The notes: generated from the sequence alone by a model not told the origin. 47,810 bases of DNA from an uncultured Oscillospiraceae bacterium (GCA_910578965.1 CAJTSP010000005.1:1-47810), one strand, 5' to 3'; counted from the first letter of the stretch, positions 16,721 to 24,372 are shown. A program made the numbers and translations.

Positions 16721-17191
16721 TCAATCTTTTTTATAGAATACCAATGTCATTTTTTCGTTTATCACTTTAGACGCTCCTGTTTGATAATATCCCATTTTCT
16801 CATATAAATGACAGTTTCCTTTTTCCTCCAATATGGTATCCAGTTCCCAATCCGAACATCCGTGTTTTTCTTCTGCCAATTTTATTGCCTCTTGTGCCAG
16901 CCCTCTATTTCTGTACCCCGGCATTACAAAAACAGGTGATATGCGTTTGGCCCTGCCGCATTCATGTTTATCAACGACCCTTATAGCGCCTACTGCCACA
17001 TTATCCGCCAGGATAAAATAGTAATAAGTAAATGGCTGATTTAATCTCATAATTATCTTATCTATAGGCTCTGTTGCAGGATTCGTTTCCGTATCTTGAT
17101 ATTTGTCATATAATTCCTGAAAAGCTACTGTTTGCATCTTCCACAACGCTTTTGCCGCTTCACAGCTTATCCTTTTCAGGCTTACCTCCAT
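16721..17191 (-). CDS. GNAT-family N-acetyltransferase
   Basis: A 156-residue protein of the GNAT acetyl-CoA-dependent transferase fold. The acetyl-CoA-binding loop is RISPVFVMPGYRNRGLAQEA (about residues 82-101, with the R/Q-x-x-G-x-A pattern), and CHLYEKMGYYQTG near the C-terminus is the typical last helix-strand segment. Substrate unknown. GAGGAGAG sits before the ATG at 17191. The gene is markedly AT-richer than the Rnf operon beside it and is boxed in by hairpins (16541-16605) and tandem repeats (17256-17506), which points to acquisition. Confidence 0.85.
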   Translation of the reverse strand: MEVSLKRISCEAAKALWKMQTVAFQELYDKYQDTETNPATEPIDKIIMRLNQPFTYYYFILADNVAVGAIRVVDKHECGRAKRISPVFVMPGYRNRGLAQEAIKLAEEKHGCSDWELDTILEEKGNCHLYEKMGYYQTGASKVINEKMTLVFYKKD

Positions 17192-17255
17192 AATTTCTCT
17201 CCTCGCAAATCCCGATTTATAGGTTTAGGTACACAATTCCAAAAAAGAGTAACAG

Positions 17256-17506
17256 ATTCCCGGATGCACAAAAGTGCATCCGGGAATGGGATCCCAGGGG
17301 CAAGGTGAATTGCCGTTTTGCGGCAGGACTATGCCCACGGGCATGTGTCAAAGGCCCCGCCATTAAAAAGGCCGTTCTGATGCCCTCCTCCCGGACGCAT
17401 GATTCGTGCGTCCGGGAATGGGGGTCCAGGGGCAAGGTGAATTGCCGTTTTGCGGCAAGACTATGCCCGCAGGCAGGTGCCAAAGGTCCCGCCGCAAAAC
17501 GGCGCA
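17256..17506. repeat. Tandem 132-bp-spaced repeat with hairpin heads
   Basis: Two copies, about 17256-17374 and 17388-17506, offset by 132 bases. Each begins with a hairpin (copy 1: perfect 14-bp stem 17256-17269/17274-17287; copy 2: TCCCGGACGCA 17389-17399 / TGCGTCCGGGA 17407-17417), then GGGAATGG, a CCAGGGGCAAGGTGAATTGC block and a GCCGTTTTGCGGCA hairpin, then CTATGCCC. The hairpin stems differ in sequence but keep pairing (ATGCAC against ACGCA, each with its complement). It fills the gap between the GNAT and EFR1 genes. Confidence 0.75.
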
Positions 17507-17566
17507 AGAGAAGGTGCCCTGGGGCAGGCGTGCCCCCCTGGATTGGCCCTTTTTACCCTTATCCCC

Positions 17567-18397
17567 TTACAAAAACAGCTCCGGCATATTGCGGGCCCCG
17601 CCGTACTGGGCCTCCAGCTCGTCGCGGTGGTAGAGGTACCCGGCATCGTCAAAATACCTCGCGTGCTCCGGGCAGCCCTTTACACAGGCGTTGCACTTGA
17701 TGCAGACGCCCGGCACCTCCCGCACGTCGGCCGGGTTGATAGCGTCCATAGGGCAGACCAGCGCGCACCAGCCGCATTTTGTGCACCCCTCGCCCACCTT
17801 GGGCTTGACCTTGCGGATGTCGATGGGCGCGCCTGCCCGGTCCCGCGGCTGGTAATAGGGCCGCAGCGGACTTTGCCCCCGCACCGCCACCGGCTCGCCC
17901 GGCCGTGCCCCCTCCAGAAGCTTTTCGGCCGCGCGGCAGGCAAGTTCGTCCGCCAGAGCCAGATCCTCCTCGTTGGGCCGGCCTGCCGCCAGCGTATCCG
18001 AAAAGGCGTGCTGCCCCACAAAGGCCCCCGCCGCCAGGGTATAAAACCCGTCCGCCTGCAAAATGTCCCGCAGCTCGATCAGCGAATCGTCGTAATTGCG
18101 GTTGCCGTACAGCACCACCGGGATGGCCCAGGCCCCGCCCCCCTGCACCGACTTTAAGTAGGGCAGCAGCAGGTTGGGCAGCCTCCCCGCATAGGTGGGC
18201 AGCCCGCACACAACAAGGTCGCTTTCGGTAAATGCCGGCGGCGTTTTTCGCTCGGAGGCCGGGGTGAAATTCAGCTCCCGCACTGGTGCGTCCAGCGCGG
18301 CCGAAAGCCCGTGCGCCACGCACCGCACCACCTGCGCGGTGGTGCCTGTGGCGCTGAAATACATCGCCCATACCGTCCATTTCTTTTTCGGGTCCAT
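17567..18397 (-). CDS. EFR1-type ferredoxin with flavodoxin-like domain
   Basis: A 276-residue cytoplasmic redox protein. Residues 1-150 form a flavodoxin-like domain with the phosphate loop YFSATGTTAQVVR and GLPTYAGRLPN; residues about 205-250 carry two 4Fe-4S motifs, CTKCGWCALVCP and CIKCNACVKGCP. This order defines the EFR1 family, common in Clostridia and usually with unknown partners. The start at 18397 follows AAAAGGAG. It is the last of three leftward genes, 121 bases after the small protein. A link with the Rnf ferredoxin pool is plausible but only inferred. Confidence 0.85.
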   Translation of the reverse strand: MDPKKKWTVWAMYFSATGTTAQVVRCVAHGLSAALDAPVRELNFTPASERKTPPAFTESDLVVCGLPTYAGRLPNLLLPYLKSVQGGGAWAIPVVLYGNRNYDDSLIELRDILQADGFYTLAAGAFVGQHAFSDTLAAGRPNEEDLALADELACRAAEKLLEGARPGEPVAVRGQSPLRPYYQPRDRAGAPIDIRKVKPKVGEGCTKCGWCALVCPMDAINPADVREVPGVCIKCNACVKGCPEHARYFDDAGYLYHRDELEAQYGGARNMPELFL

Positions 18398-18518
18398 AAA
18401 AACAGCTCCTTTTTTTCTGCCGGGCGCTGGGCAAACCGGATGCCGCGCATCCCTGCTCCTCCCACGCCCTTGCGCTTAAAACGTCCTCCATGCCGCCCCG
18501 CCGGAGCAGGCGCGGCTT

Positions 18519-18725
18519 TCAGCCCAGCCGCGCAAAGGCCACTGTTTCGGCCTTCATCGAGATTTTGCCCACCTGCCAGCCATAGGCCAAAAGCTCCTTT
18601 TTACAGCGCAGGAACGAGTGATCAAGGGGCGTCCCCGCAATTGCCCCGATCTCGGCAAAGCTAAGGGTAAGCGCGTCCTCCCTGCGGCCTTGCAGGTACC
18701 GCCATAAAGGCTCGTATTTGCTCAT
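18519..18725 (-). CDS. Small conserved protein (DUF7662-like)
   Basis: A 68-residue soluble protein, MSKYEPLWRYLQGRREDALT then LSFAEIGAIAGTPLDHSFL and KKELLAYGWQVGKISMK. It resembles the short clostridial family now called DUF7662; the function is unknown. The pattern (a small helical domain followed by basic strands) is like an N-terminal recognition domain, but that is a guess. The ribosome site GGGGGAGCAAC precedes the ATG. It sits 39 bases after the ankyrin gene and shares its direction. Confidence 0.6.
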   Translation of the reverse strand: MSKYEPLWRYLQGRREDALTLSFAEIGAIAGTPLDHSFLRCKKELLAYGWQVGKISMKAETVAFARLG

Positions 18726-18764
18726 GTTGCTCCCCCGTTTTTTGTTTGCCGCCTAAACGGCCGG

Positions 18765-19838
18765 TCAGCGGTTGTAATCGGCCGTAAGCGGCGGCAGCAC
18801 CTGGGGGTTTTGCAGCACCCATTCTACCGCATACTCACACAGGGCCCTTGTCAGCCGTTCGTCCGCCGGGGCGGCTTGCAGCAGCCGCACAATCTCCTGT
18901 GCCCCTGCCAAGTCTTCTGCCGGCAGCGGGCAGCCCAGCCGCAGGTACTGCAAAAAGGCCCGCAGCATCCGGCGATAGTCGCTGTCCCAATTTGCACCGC
19001 CGTTGCGCAGCAGCTCATCCCGGACACGCCCGGCAATCCGTACCGTTTCGCCCTGGGCCGTCTGCGCGCGGCCAAAGGGCGGGACCAGATAGTCCCAGAG
19101 CTTATTGTACTGAGCGGCAAAGCCAGCCTCGGCAATCACAATAGGGGACACCCCGTCGTGAAATGCTACCTCGCCGGCAGGCGGAAGGCCAAACATCCGG
19201 CGGAGGCTCTCCATTCCCAGGGCCTGGCGCCGCAGGAAATCCGGGTCCGAGATGCCGCGCCTGCTGCGCTGAAACCCCTCGTCCGCGTGCCGCACCCCTT
19301 CGCGGGCAGCCTCGGTCTTTTGAGCCCCGGCCGCCAGCAAAAGCTCGCAAACCTGTGCCAGCAGGTCAAAGGGGACGCGGTGCTGGGTCAAAGCCAGCTC
19401 CAAGGGGGTGTACCGGTCGCGGAACAGCCCGTTCTGCCGGGCATCCACCTTGGCCCCAGCCTCCAATAGCGCCCTGGCCGCCTTTACCCGGCCATAGGCC
19501 GCAGCGAGATGCAGCGGCGTAGTGCCGTCGCGGCCCGCGGCGTCCACCTTGGCTCCCAGCTCGATCAGCAGCTCCGTCTGTCCATCCCAGGCGGAAGCCT
19601 GCGCAAAAAGCGGCGTTTTTTTGTAATAATCTACAAAATTCACGTCCGCACCCTGCTCCTTTGCCCAAAAGGCAAACTCCCGGGGCAGCGGCGACAGCGA
19701 AAAGATGTTGGAGCCGTATTTATCGGTCACCGCATTCGGCTCGCACCGGGCAAACTGCTTTTTCAGCCCCTCAATATCGCCTGCCTTCAGCAGCTCCCGC
19801 ATCTGTTTTGGCAGCGTTTTGCGCTTTTGGGCCGCCAT
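18765..19838 (-). CDS. Ankyrin-repeat protein
   Basis: A 357-residue cytoplasmic protein. Residues about 15-150 contain ankyrin repeats; the clearest are DYYKKTPLFAQASAWDGQTE and GRDGTTPLHLAAAYGRVKAA followed by LLEAGAKVDA, with a further TPLELAL repeat. The C-terminal 180 residues are helical and unassigned. Ankyrin repeats bind other proteins; the partner is not evident. The start at 19838 is chosen because CAGGAGGGAACACAG lies just before it; an upstream ATG at 19919 has no site. A leftward promoter lies at 19935-19963. First gene of a likely operon with the small protein and EFR1. Confidence 0.75.
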   Translation of the reverse strand: MAAQKRKTLPKQMRELLKAGDIEGLKKQFARCEPNAVTDKYGSNIFSLSPLPREFAFWAKEQGADVNFVDYYKKTPLFAQASAWDGQTELLIELGAKVDAAGRDGTTPLHLAAAYGRVKAARALLEAGAKVDARQNGLFRDRYTPLELALTQHRVPFDLLAQVCELLLAAGAQKTEAAREGVRHADEGFQRSRRGISDPDFLRRQALGMESLRRMFGLPPAGEVAFHDGVSPIVIAEAGFAAQYNKLWDYLVPPFGRAQTAQGETVRIAGRVRDELLRNGGANWDSDYRRMLRAFLQYLRLGCPLPAEDLAGAQEIVRLLQAAPADERLTRALCEYAVEWVLQNPQVLPPLTADYNR

Positions 19839-19934
19839 CTGTGTTCCCTCCTGCCCTATCTGCCGCATCCCGGCTATGGCGCAGCCCACCGGCCCGCCAT
19901 GGGTTTGCCTATCCGTCATGCATTGTTTCTTTTT

Positions 19935-19963
19935 ATTGTACTATACCCTTTGCCCGGATGCAA
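19935..19963 (-). promoter_or_regulatory. Leftward promoter for the ankyrin-repeat gene
   Basis: On the minus strand TTGCAT (19963-19958), 17 bases, TACAAT (19940-19935), in an AT-rich patch about 100 bases before the start. Confidence 0.5.
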
Positions 19964-20169
19964 TGCGCACAGGGCAGCCTTTTGGGCGGCGCCCCCTAAC
20001 AGGGCACTGCCGCCCCGGCATTTAGGGGCCGGGCAGCCCCTGGGCAGGTATTTGGGCGCCGATGTTACTCAAAGCCTCTCTTTTTCCGGGGAAACGGGAG
20101 GTGTAGAGCGCAGCAGCCTGTACAGGCTGCCCGCCCGTGGGATAGACGCAGCAGGGCCGCGCCCGCGGG

Positions 20170-20198
20170 GTGACAAACACCGTGGGATATGGTACAAT
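20170..20198 (+). promoter_or_regulatory. Promoter of the YitT-like gene
   Basis: GTGACA at 20170-20175 and TACAAT at 20193-20198, spacer 17. The predicted transcript would begin near 20205, which argues against the ATG at 20207 as the start and for the TTG at 20267. The rest of the gap 19964-20169 shows nothing else assignable. Confidence 0.65.
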
Positions 20199-20266
20199 AG
20201 CAGGCAATGCCCGGCCCGGCCCCTGTGCGCGGGCAGGGCGCAATACCGGAAAGGAGACCCCTCAAA

Positions 20267-21010
20267 TTGCACTTTTGTTCAAAACAATGCGGCCTGCAGC
20301 CGCCGGCAGCCCCCTTTTGTTTCCGGCGGCAGGCCGGGCCGGGCGCATCCTCCCCCGGGCCGGGGGCCCTGCCGCGGCAGGGCGAAGCCCCGGCCGGGCA
20401 AAGCGGCCCCGCCCACTGGGCCATCCTCTTTTTGGGGGCGGCGATCCTGGCGTTTGGGCTTTTTAACGTGCACAGCCAAAGCGGCGTTACCGAGGGCGGG
20501 GTGCTGGGCACCACCCTTTTGCTGCTGCACTGGCTGCACATTTCTCCCTCTGTTTCCAGCCCCATTTTAGACGGGGCCTGCTACCTTTTGGGGCTGCGGA
20601 TGCTGGGCTGGGGCTTCTTAAAAAACGCGGTGTTCAGCAGCCTCAGCTATGCCGCCTGCTACGCGGCCTTTGAACGGCTGGGCCCGGTGCTGCCCAGCTT
20701 GGCCGCCCACCCGCTGGCGGCGGCGCTGCTGGGCGGGCTGCTTGTGGGCATTGGGGTGGGGCTGGTGGTGCGGGAGGGAGGCGCCTGCGGCGGCGACGAC
20801 GCGCTGGCGCTGGTGCTTGCGCGGCTGATGCGCACCAACATATCCCGGGCCTATTTCCTCACCGATTTTGTGGTGCTTGCCCTCTCGCTAAGCTATATCC
20901 CGCTGAGGCGCATCCTGTTTTCGCTGCTTACCACCCTGATTTCTTCGTTTTTAATCGAGCGTGTCCAAACAATAGGCCGCCCGCGCCCTGCCGGCCCCGC
21001 CAAGCCATAA
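20267..21010 (+). CDS. YitT-family membrane protein, short form, TTG start
   Basis: A 247-residue protein with five helices: the YitT/DUF161 unit, recognisable by the N-terminal HWAILFLGAAILAFGLFNVH and GVTEGGVLGTTLLL, and later VREGGACGGDDALALVLA. Function of the family is unresolved. Most members are about 280 residues and end in a cytoplasmic DUF2179 domain; this one ends right after the last helix. The start is taken as TTG at 20267 because GGAAAGGAGA (20248-20256) lies about 10 bases before it. The first 55 residues before helix 1 are low-complexity and unusual. Confidence 0.75.
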   Translation: MHFCSKQCGLQPPAAPFCFRRQAGPGASSPGPGALPRQGEAPAGQSGPAHWAILFLGAAILAFGLFNVHSQSGVTEGGVLGTTLLLLHWLHISPSVSSPILDGACYLLGLRMLGWGFLKNAVFSSLSYAACYAAFERLGPVLPSLAAHPLAAALLGGLLVGIGVGLVVREGGACGGDDALALVLARLMRTNISRAYFLTDFVVLALSLSYIPLRRILFSLLTTLISSFLIERVQTIGRPRPAGPAKP

Positions 21011-21047
21011 AAGCCGGGCCGGGGGCCGCCAAACGCCCTTGGCCCGG

Positions 21048-21257
21048 TTATTTCCTTTTTAGGTATCGCTGCATCTGTTTTGCAAGGCCTGCCAGGGCGG
21101 GATAATTGTTGAGCGAGGGCTCGGCCGCCACGGCCCGGCAGAGCTGGGCGTAGGTAGCGTCAACCCGGCTCGCGCGTACCCCTTCGGCCAGCAGGCCGGC
21201 CTTGGTAATGGCAAGCGGGCAGGATGCCGGCTTGGGGTGCGGCACAGCAAATTGCAT
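21048..21257 (-). CDS. Small hypothetical protein, 69 residues
   Basis: A soluble 69-residue protein: MQFAVPHPKPASCPLAITKA, then a basic/helical C-terminal half ending MQRYLKRK. No family recognised. It is supported by a clear ribosome site (AAAGAGAGGTGAG) before the ATG at 21257 and by TATAAT on the minus strand at 21286-21281. It is divergent from murC and convergent with the YitT-like gene. Confidence 0.55.
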   Translation of the reverse strand: MQFAVPHPKPASCPLAITKAGLLAEGVRASRVDATYAQLCRAVAAEPSLNNYPALAGLAKQMQRYLKRK

Positions 21258-21307
21258 GGAAACTCACCTCTCTTTTTGCTATTATAGCAAAAAATAGGCT
21301 CAGAGTG

Positions 21308-21336
21308 TTTATTTTAAGCGGCAAAAATTATATAAT
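21308..21336 (+). promoter_or_regulatory. Promoter of murC
   Basis: TATAAT at 21331-21336 with a weak -35 TTTATT at 21308-21313 (spacer 17); about 110 bases of leader to the murC start. Confidence 0.5.
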
Positions 21337-21451
21337 GGTGGCAGGGCCCTGGGCGGTTTTGAGCCGGCCTTTTGGGCATCGCCGGGCGGCGGATGGGTAT
21401 TTTACGGCTGCGGGCGGGCCAGACTTGAGATTGTTTGAGGGGATGTTTGCG

Positions 21452-22834
21452 ATGCGGATCACAAGCGGATTTAACAAAGGCCTTTTGAATAACGTGCACC
21501 GGCTGCATTTTATCGGTATCGGCGGCAGCGGCATGTACCCGCTGGTGCAGATCTTGGCCTCGAAGGGATACGAGGTCACGGGCAGCGATGTCAACGAGGG
21601 GCACATCATCGAGGCGGAGCGTGCCATGGGCATCCCTGTATTTATGGGCCACAAGCCCGAAAACATCCAAGGGGCAGACATGGTTGTCTATTCTGCCGCC
21701 ATCCACGAGGAAAACCCCGAGCTCCAGGCCGCCCACACCCACGGCGTCCCGTGCGTGGAGCGCAGCGTCATGCTGGGGTATGTCTGCCGGCTGTACCAGC
21801 GCAGCATCTGCGTGGCCGGCACCCACGGCAAAACCACCACCACCAGCCTGATCACCACCATGCTGGAGCTGGCCGGGCGGGACCCCTCGGCCGTGATCGG
21901 GGGCAAGCTGCCCCTGATCGGCGGGTACGGCAAGGCCGGCAGCGGGCCGAGCATTGTAATTGAGGCATGCGAATATGCCGAGACCTTTTTGCGGCTGGCC
22001 CCTGCCATCGGCATTGTGCTCAACATCGACAACGACCATCTGGACTATTACGGTACCCTGGGCCAGCTAAAGTTCGCTTTTAAGCGGTTTGCGCTGCTGT
22101 GCAGCCATACGATTGTTGTAAACGCGGACGATGCAAACACCATGCAGGTAATGGACAGCATCGACCGGGATATGCGTACCTTTGCCATCGAACGCCGGGC
22201 AGACTACCAGGCGGTGGGCATCCGGGAATACAAGCCCGGGTATTTTGAGTTTGATGTGCTGGAGTTTGGCGACCCGTTTGCGCACATCCGCCTGGGCGCG
22301 CCGGGCAGGCACAACATTTACAACGCGCTGGCAATGGTTTGCTGTGTGCGGCCGTTGGGCCTTACCCCGGACGACGCCGCCCGCGCGGCCGAGCATTTCC
22401 GCGGGGCGGGGCGTCGCTTTGAGCTCAAGGGCGAGATAAACGGCGCCGCCGTGGCAGACGATTACGCCCACCATCCCACCGAGCTGCGCGCGACGCTTGA
22501 GACAGCTCTCAAGATGGGCTACAAGCGGGTTTGGGCAGTGCATCAGCCCTTTACCTACAGCCGTACCCGGATGCTGCTAAACGACTTTGCCGAGGTGCTG
22601 CAGTTGGCCGACAAGGTGGTGCTCACCCCCATCATGGGCAGCCGGGAGCTGGACGACGGCAGTATAAAAAGCGAGGACCTGGCCGCTAAAATCCCGGGCA
22701 GCGTGGTGGTAGATAGCCTTGCCGCCGCCGCCGAATATATCCGCCAAAACGCAGGCCCGGGCGACCTTGTGATCACCTTGGGCTGCGGCGACGTATATAA
22801 GGCCTCGGACCTGATGGTGGGCCTGTGCGGCTAA
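21452..22834 (+). CDS. murC: UDP-N-acetylmuramate--L-alanine ligase
   Basis: A 460-residue cytoplasmic ligase that joins L-alanine to UDP-MurNAc with ATP, the first peptide step of peptidoglycan precursor synthesis. Seen: the N-terminal UDP-binding loop HFIGIGGSGMYPLVQIL, the P-loop GTHGKTTTTS (residues 123-132), EACEYAETFLRL in the central domain, and DYAHHPTELRATLE in the C-terminal domain. Length is normal. GAGGGG at 21437-21442 fits the ATG at 21452 better than the nearby ATG at 21443; longer readings are not supported. It stands apart from other mur genes and ends at the terminator at 22978-23015. Confidence 0.95.
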   Translation: MRITSGFNKGLLNNVHRLHFIGIGGSGMYPLVQILASKGYEVTGSDVNEGHIIEAERAMGIPVFMGHKPENIQGADMVVYSAAIHEENPELQAAHTHGVPCVERSVMLGYVCRLYQRSICVAGTHGKTTTTSLITTMLELAGRDPSAVIGGKLPLIGGYGKAGSGPSIVIEACEYAETFLRLAPAIGIVLNIDNDHLDYYGTLGQLKFAFKRFALLCSHTIVVNADDANTMQVMDSIDRDMRTFAIERRADYQAVGIREYKPGYFEFDVLEFGDPFAHIRLGAPGRHNIYNALAMVCCVRPLGLTPDDAARAAEHFRGAGRRFELKGEINGAAVADDYAHHPTELRATLETALKMGYKRVWAVHQPFTYSRTRMLLNDFAEVLQLADKVVLTPIMGSRELDDGSIKSEDLAAKIPGSVVVDSLAAAAEYIRQNAGPGDLVITLGCGDVYKASDLMVGLCG

Positions 22835-22977
22835 AAGGCATCCGCCATCAAACCGCACGCATAAGAGGGCCGCGGTTGAAAGGGGGGCGCTCTTGGACCC
22901 TTTTTACGGCCCCCTTTGCCCTGCACAGGCGGGCGGGCGCCGCCGCATCCATCCACATCTGTTTGACAGCCCTGCCT

Positions 22978-23015
22978 CGCCCTGCACATCGGTTTGGATG
23001 TGCGGGGCGTTTTTT
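22978..23015 (+). terminator. Intrinsic terminator downstream of murC
   Basis: A 13-bp stem with one G-T pair (22978-22990 with 22997-23009), loop GGTTTG, then six T residues. The stretch 22835-22977 before it shows no gene. Confidence 0.85.
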
Positions 23016-23020
23016 ATGAT

Positions 23021-23060
23021 AAAAACGGCATGGCGCTAAAAAAGCGCCACGCCGTTTTTT
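23021..23060 (-). terminator. Bidirectional terminator of the zinc-protein gene
   Basis: Stem 23021-23037 with 23043-23059 and one A-C mismatch; A-run on the left and T-run on the right, so it works in both directions. It lies 18 bases beyond the stop of the leftward zinc-protein gene. Confidence 0.8.
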
Positions 23061-23077
23061 GTGTCGGATGGAAAGGC

Positions 23078-23356
23078 TCAGCCGTTTTCCTTCATCTTCG
23101 CAAAGCAGTCGCTGCAATACACAGGACGATCCTCGCGGGGCTGGAAGGGGACGCGGGCGATCTTGCCGCAGGCGGCGCAGGTAGCCTCAAACATCTCGCG
23201 GTTGCCGCGGCTGGAATTCTTGCGGGCGTCACGGCAGGCCTTGCAGCGCTGGGGCTCATTCTCAAAGCCCTTCTCCGCATAGAACTCCTGCTCGCCGGCG
23301 GTAAAGGTGAATTCCTGACCGCAGTCTTTACATACCAGGATCTTGTCTTCGTACAT
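23078..23356 (-). CDS. Zinc-ribbon protein with four CxxC motifs
   Basis: A 92-residue protein with CxxC pairs at residues 9/12, 38/41, 60/63 and 81/84, enough for two zinc sites. It starts MYEDKILVCKDCGQEFTFTA, as in the small clostridial zinc-ribbon/CxxC proteins that occur near ribosome- or stress-linked genes. Role unknown; nucleic-acid or protein binding is the usual guess. GAGGAG about ten bases upstream supports the ATG at 23356 rather than 23374. The tRNA-like element at 23383-23456 ends only 26 bases before this start, so it could be part of the same transcript. Closed by the terminator at 23021-23060. Confidence 0.8.
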   Translation of the reverse strand: MYEDKILVCKDCGQEFTFTAGEQEFYAEKGFENEPQRCKACRDARKNSSRGNREMFEATCAACGKIARVPFQPREDRPVYCSDCFAKMKENG

Positions 23357-23382
23357 GTTTGGATATCTCCTCATTTTAAATT

Positions 23383-23456
23383 TGCCCGCGGAAGGATTTC
23401 AACCGTCACCTTTGGCTTTTTGGGAACCAATGCTCTGAATGTTAAGCTACTTGGGC
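23383..23456 (-). ncRNA. tRNA-like RNA with a Gly (CCC)-type anticodon loop, atypical
   Basis: On the minus strand these 74 bases read like a tRNA: 5' GCCCAAG with 3' CGCGGGC plus a discriminator A (five of seven acceptor pairs, two mismatches), T8-A9, D-arm GCTT/GAGC with A14 and A21, anticodon arm TTGGT/GCCAA around TTCCCAAAAA, and T-arm GACGG/CCTTC with loop TTGAAAT. Departures: no GG in the D-loop, TTG instead of TTC in the T-loop (a C-G swap could restore the 19-56 pair), an anticodon loop of 9 rather than 7 bases, no encoded CCA. It may be an unusual tRNA, a pseudogene, or a leader element of the zinc-protein gene. Confidence 0.5.
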
Positions 23457-23502
23457 ATATTATCTACAACGCTTCGCAGCGATGTATCGCATGAAAACCG
23501 CC

Positions 23503-24045
23503 TCACCCCGCCCGCAGCTTGCGCCGGGCTCGGGAAAGGGCGTTTTCTACCGCCTTTACGGGCCGGCTAAGCGTGGCAGCAATCCTCGCGCAGCCCATCC
23601 CATCCAAAAAGAGGCCCAACACCTCCCGCTCAAAGGGGGACAACTGCGCATCCAGCCGACGCATCCAATCGTCGTACCGCTCGCTTTGGATGGCAAGCTC
23701 CTCGGGGCCGGGGCTCGTCTCGCCGGTTTCTTCGTCCAGGGGCAGGCTGCCCAACAGCGGCCCATGCTTTTTGCGCTGCGCCGCACGCCGCGCCGAAAAC
23801 TGTGCGTGGCGGATACAGGCGGCGGCATACGGCTCAAAGGCCGCGCGGGAAGGGTCGTAGGTTTGGATGGCGCGCAACAGGGCAATGATGCCTTCCTGCA
23901 CGGCGTCCTCATATTCGAGGCCCGGGCCGGCACACACCGACGCGCCGCGCCGGATGGCGGGGGTCATATGCGCGATTGCACCGGCCAGCGCGGCTTCATC
24001 CCCCGCACGCGCCGCAGCAACCTGCTCTGGGCAAAACCGCGCCAT
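23503..24045 (-). CDS. Sigma-70-family RNA polymerase sigma factor
   Basis: A 180-residue sigma factor. Region 2 is visible as YEDAVQEGIIALLRAIQTYD followed by FEPYAAACIRHAQFSARRAA (core binding and -10 recognition), and region 4 as LSPFEREVLGLFLDGMGCAR followed by ALSRARRKLRAG (-35 binding helix-turn-helix). The layout is that of SigH/Spo0H-like and related alternative sigma factors; its regulon is unknown. GGGAGTGG precedes the ATG at 24045, and a near-perfect leftward promoter lies at 24081-24109. The tRNA-like element and zinc protein follow in the same direction and might be cotranscribed. Confidence 0.85.
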   Translation of the reverse strand: MARFCPEQVAAARAGDEAALAGAIAHMTPAIRRGASVCAGPGLEYEDAVQEGIIALLRAIQTYDPSRAAFEPYAAACIRHAQFSARRAAQRKKHGPLLGSLPLDEETGETSPGPEELAIQSERYDDWMRRLDAQLSPFEREVLGLFLDGMGCARIAATLSRPVKAVENALSRARRKLRAG

Positions 24046-24080
24046 CTGCCGACCACTCCCGCATTGCTTGCTGTTTTTTA

Positions 24081-24109
24081 ATTGTACCGTTTCAAAAAGG
24101 GTTTGTCAA
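24081..24109 (-). promoter_or_regulatory. Leftward consensus promoter of the sigma factor gene
   Basis: On the minus strand a perfect TTGACA (24109-24104), 17 bases, TACAAT (24086-24081). The transcript would have a short leader of about 30 bases. Confidence 0.85.
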
Positions 24110-24338
24110 CTGTATTTTATGCATAATTCCGCGTTTTGCGCTTTTTTCCCTGCTGCAAATTCTTCCATTATCCCCCTTAAAAGCAGGCCTCCTTTGCCCC
24201 GGTACAGGGGGCGCCAAAAGGGCTTGCCCCAAAACGGCAAAAAGCCCGCGCAGGATACCGTTTGCCTCCCCTACTCATCCCGGCCTCCATGCCCGCCGCC
24301 TTGCGCCCGCCCTGCATAAACCTTTGGGGCGCCCGCTC

Positions 24339-24366
24339 TCGACATTTGTGAAAAATTTGGTATAAT
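24339..24366 (+). promoter_or_regulatory. Promoter of the flavodiiron protein gene
   Basis: TATAAT at 24361-24366 with TCGACA at 24339-24344 (one mismatch to TTGACA), spacer 16. The transcript would carry a leader of about 170 bases. Confidence 0.65.
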
Positions 24367-24372
24367 AAAAGC

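Noticed and set aside
17256..17506. CRISPR array
   Set aside because: Only two copies, about 130 bases apart, with no short constant repeat plus unique spacers and no cas genes anywhere in the window.
20207..20266. ATG at 20207 as the YitT-family start
   Set aside because: The predicted transcription start is almost at this codon and no ribosome site precedes it; the TTG at 20267 has a strong one.
23463..23484. Hairpin just upstream of the tRNA-like element as a terminator of the sigma-factor gene
   Set aside because: Stem has a mismatch and no T run follows on the minus strand, so read-through from the sigma-factor gene into the tRNA-like and zinc-protein region remains possible.
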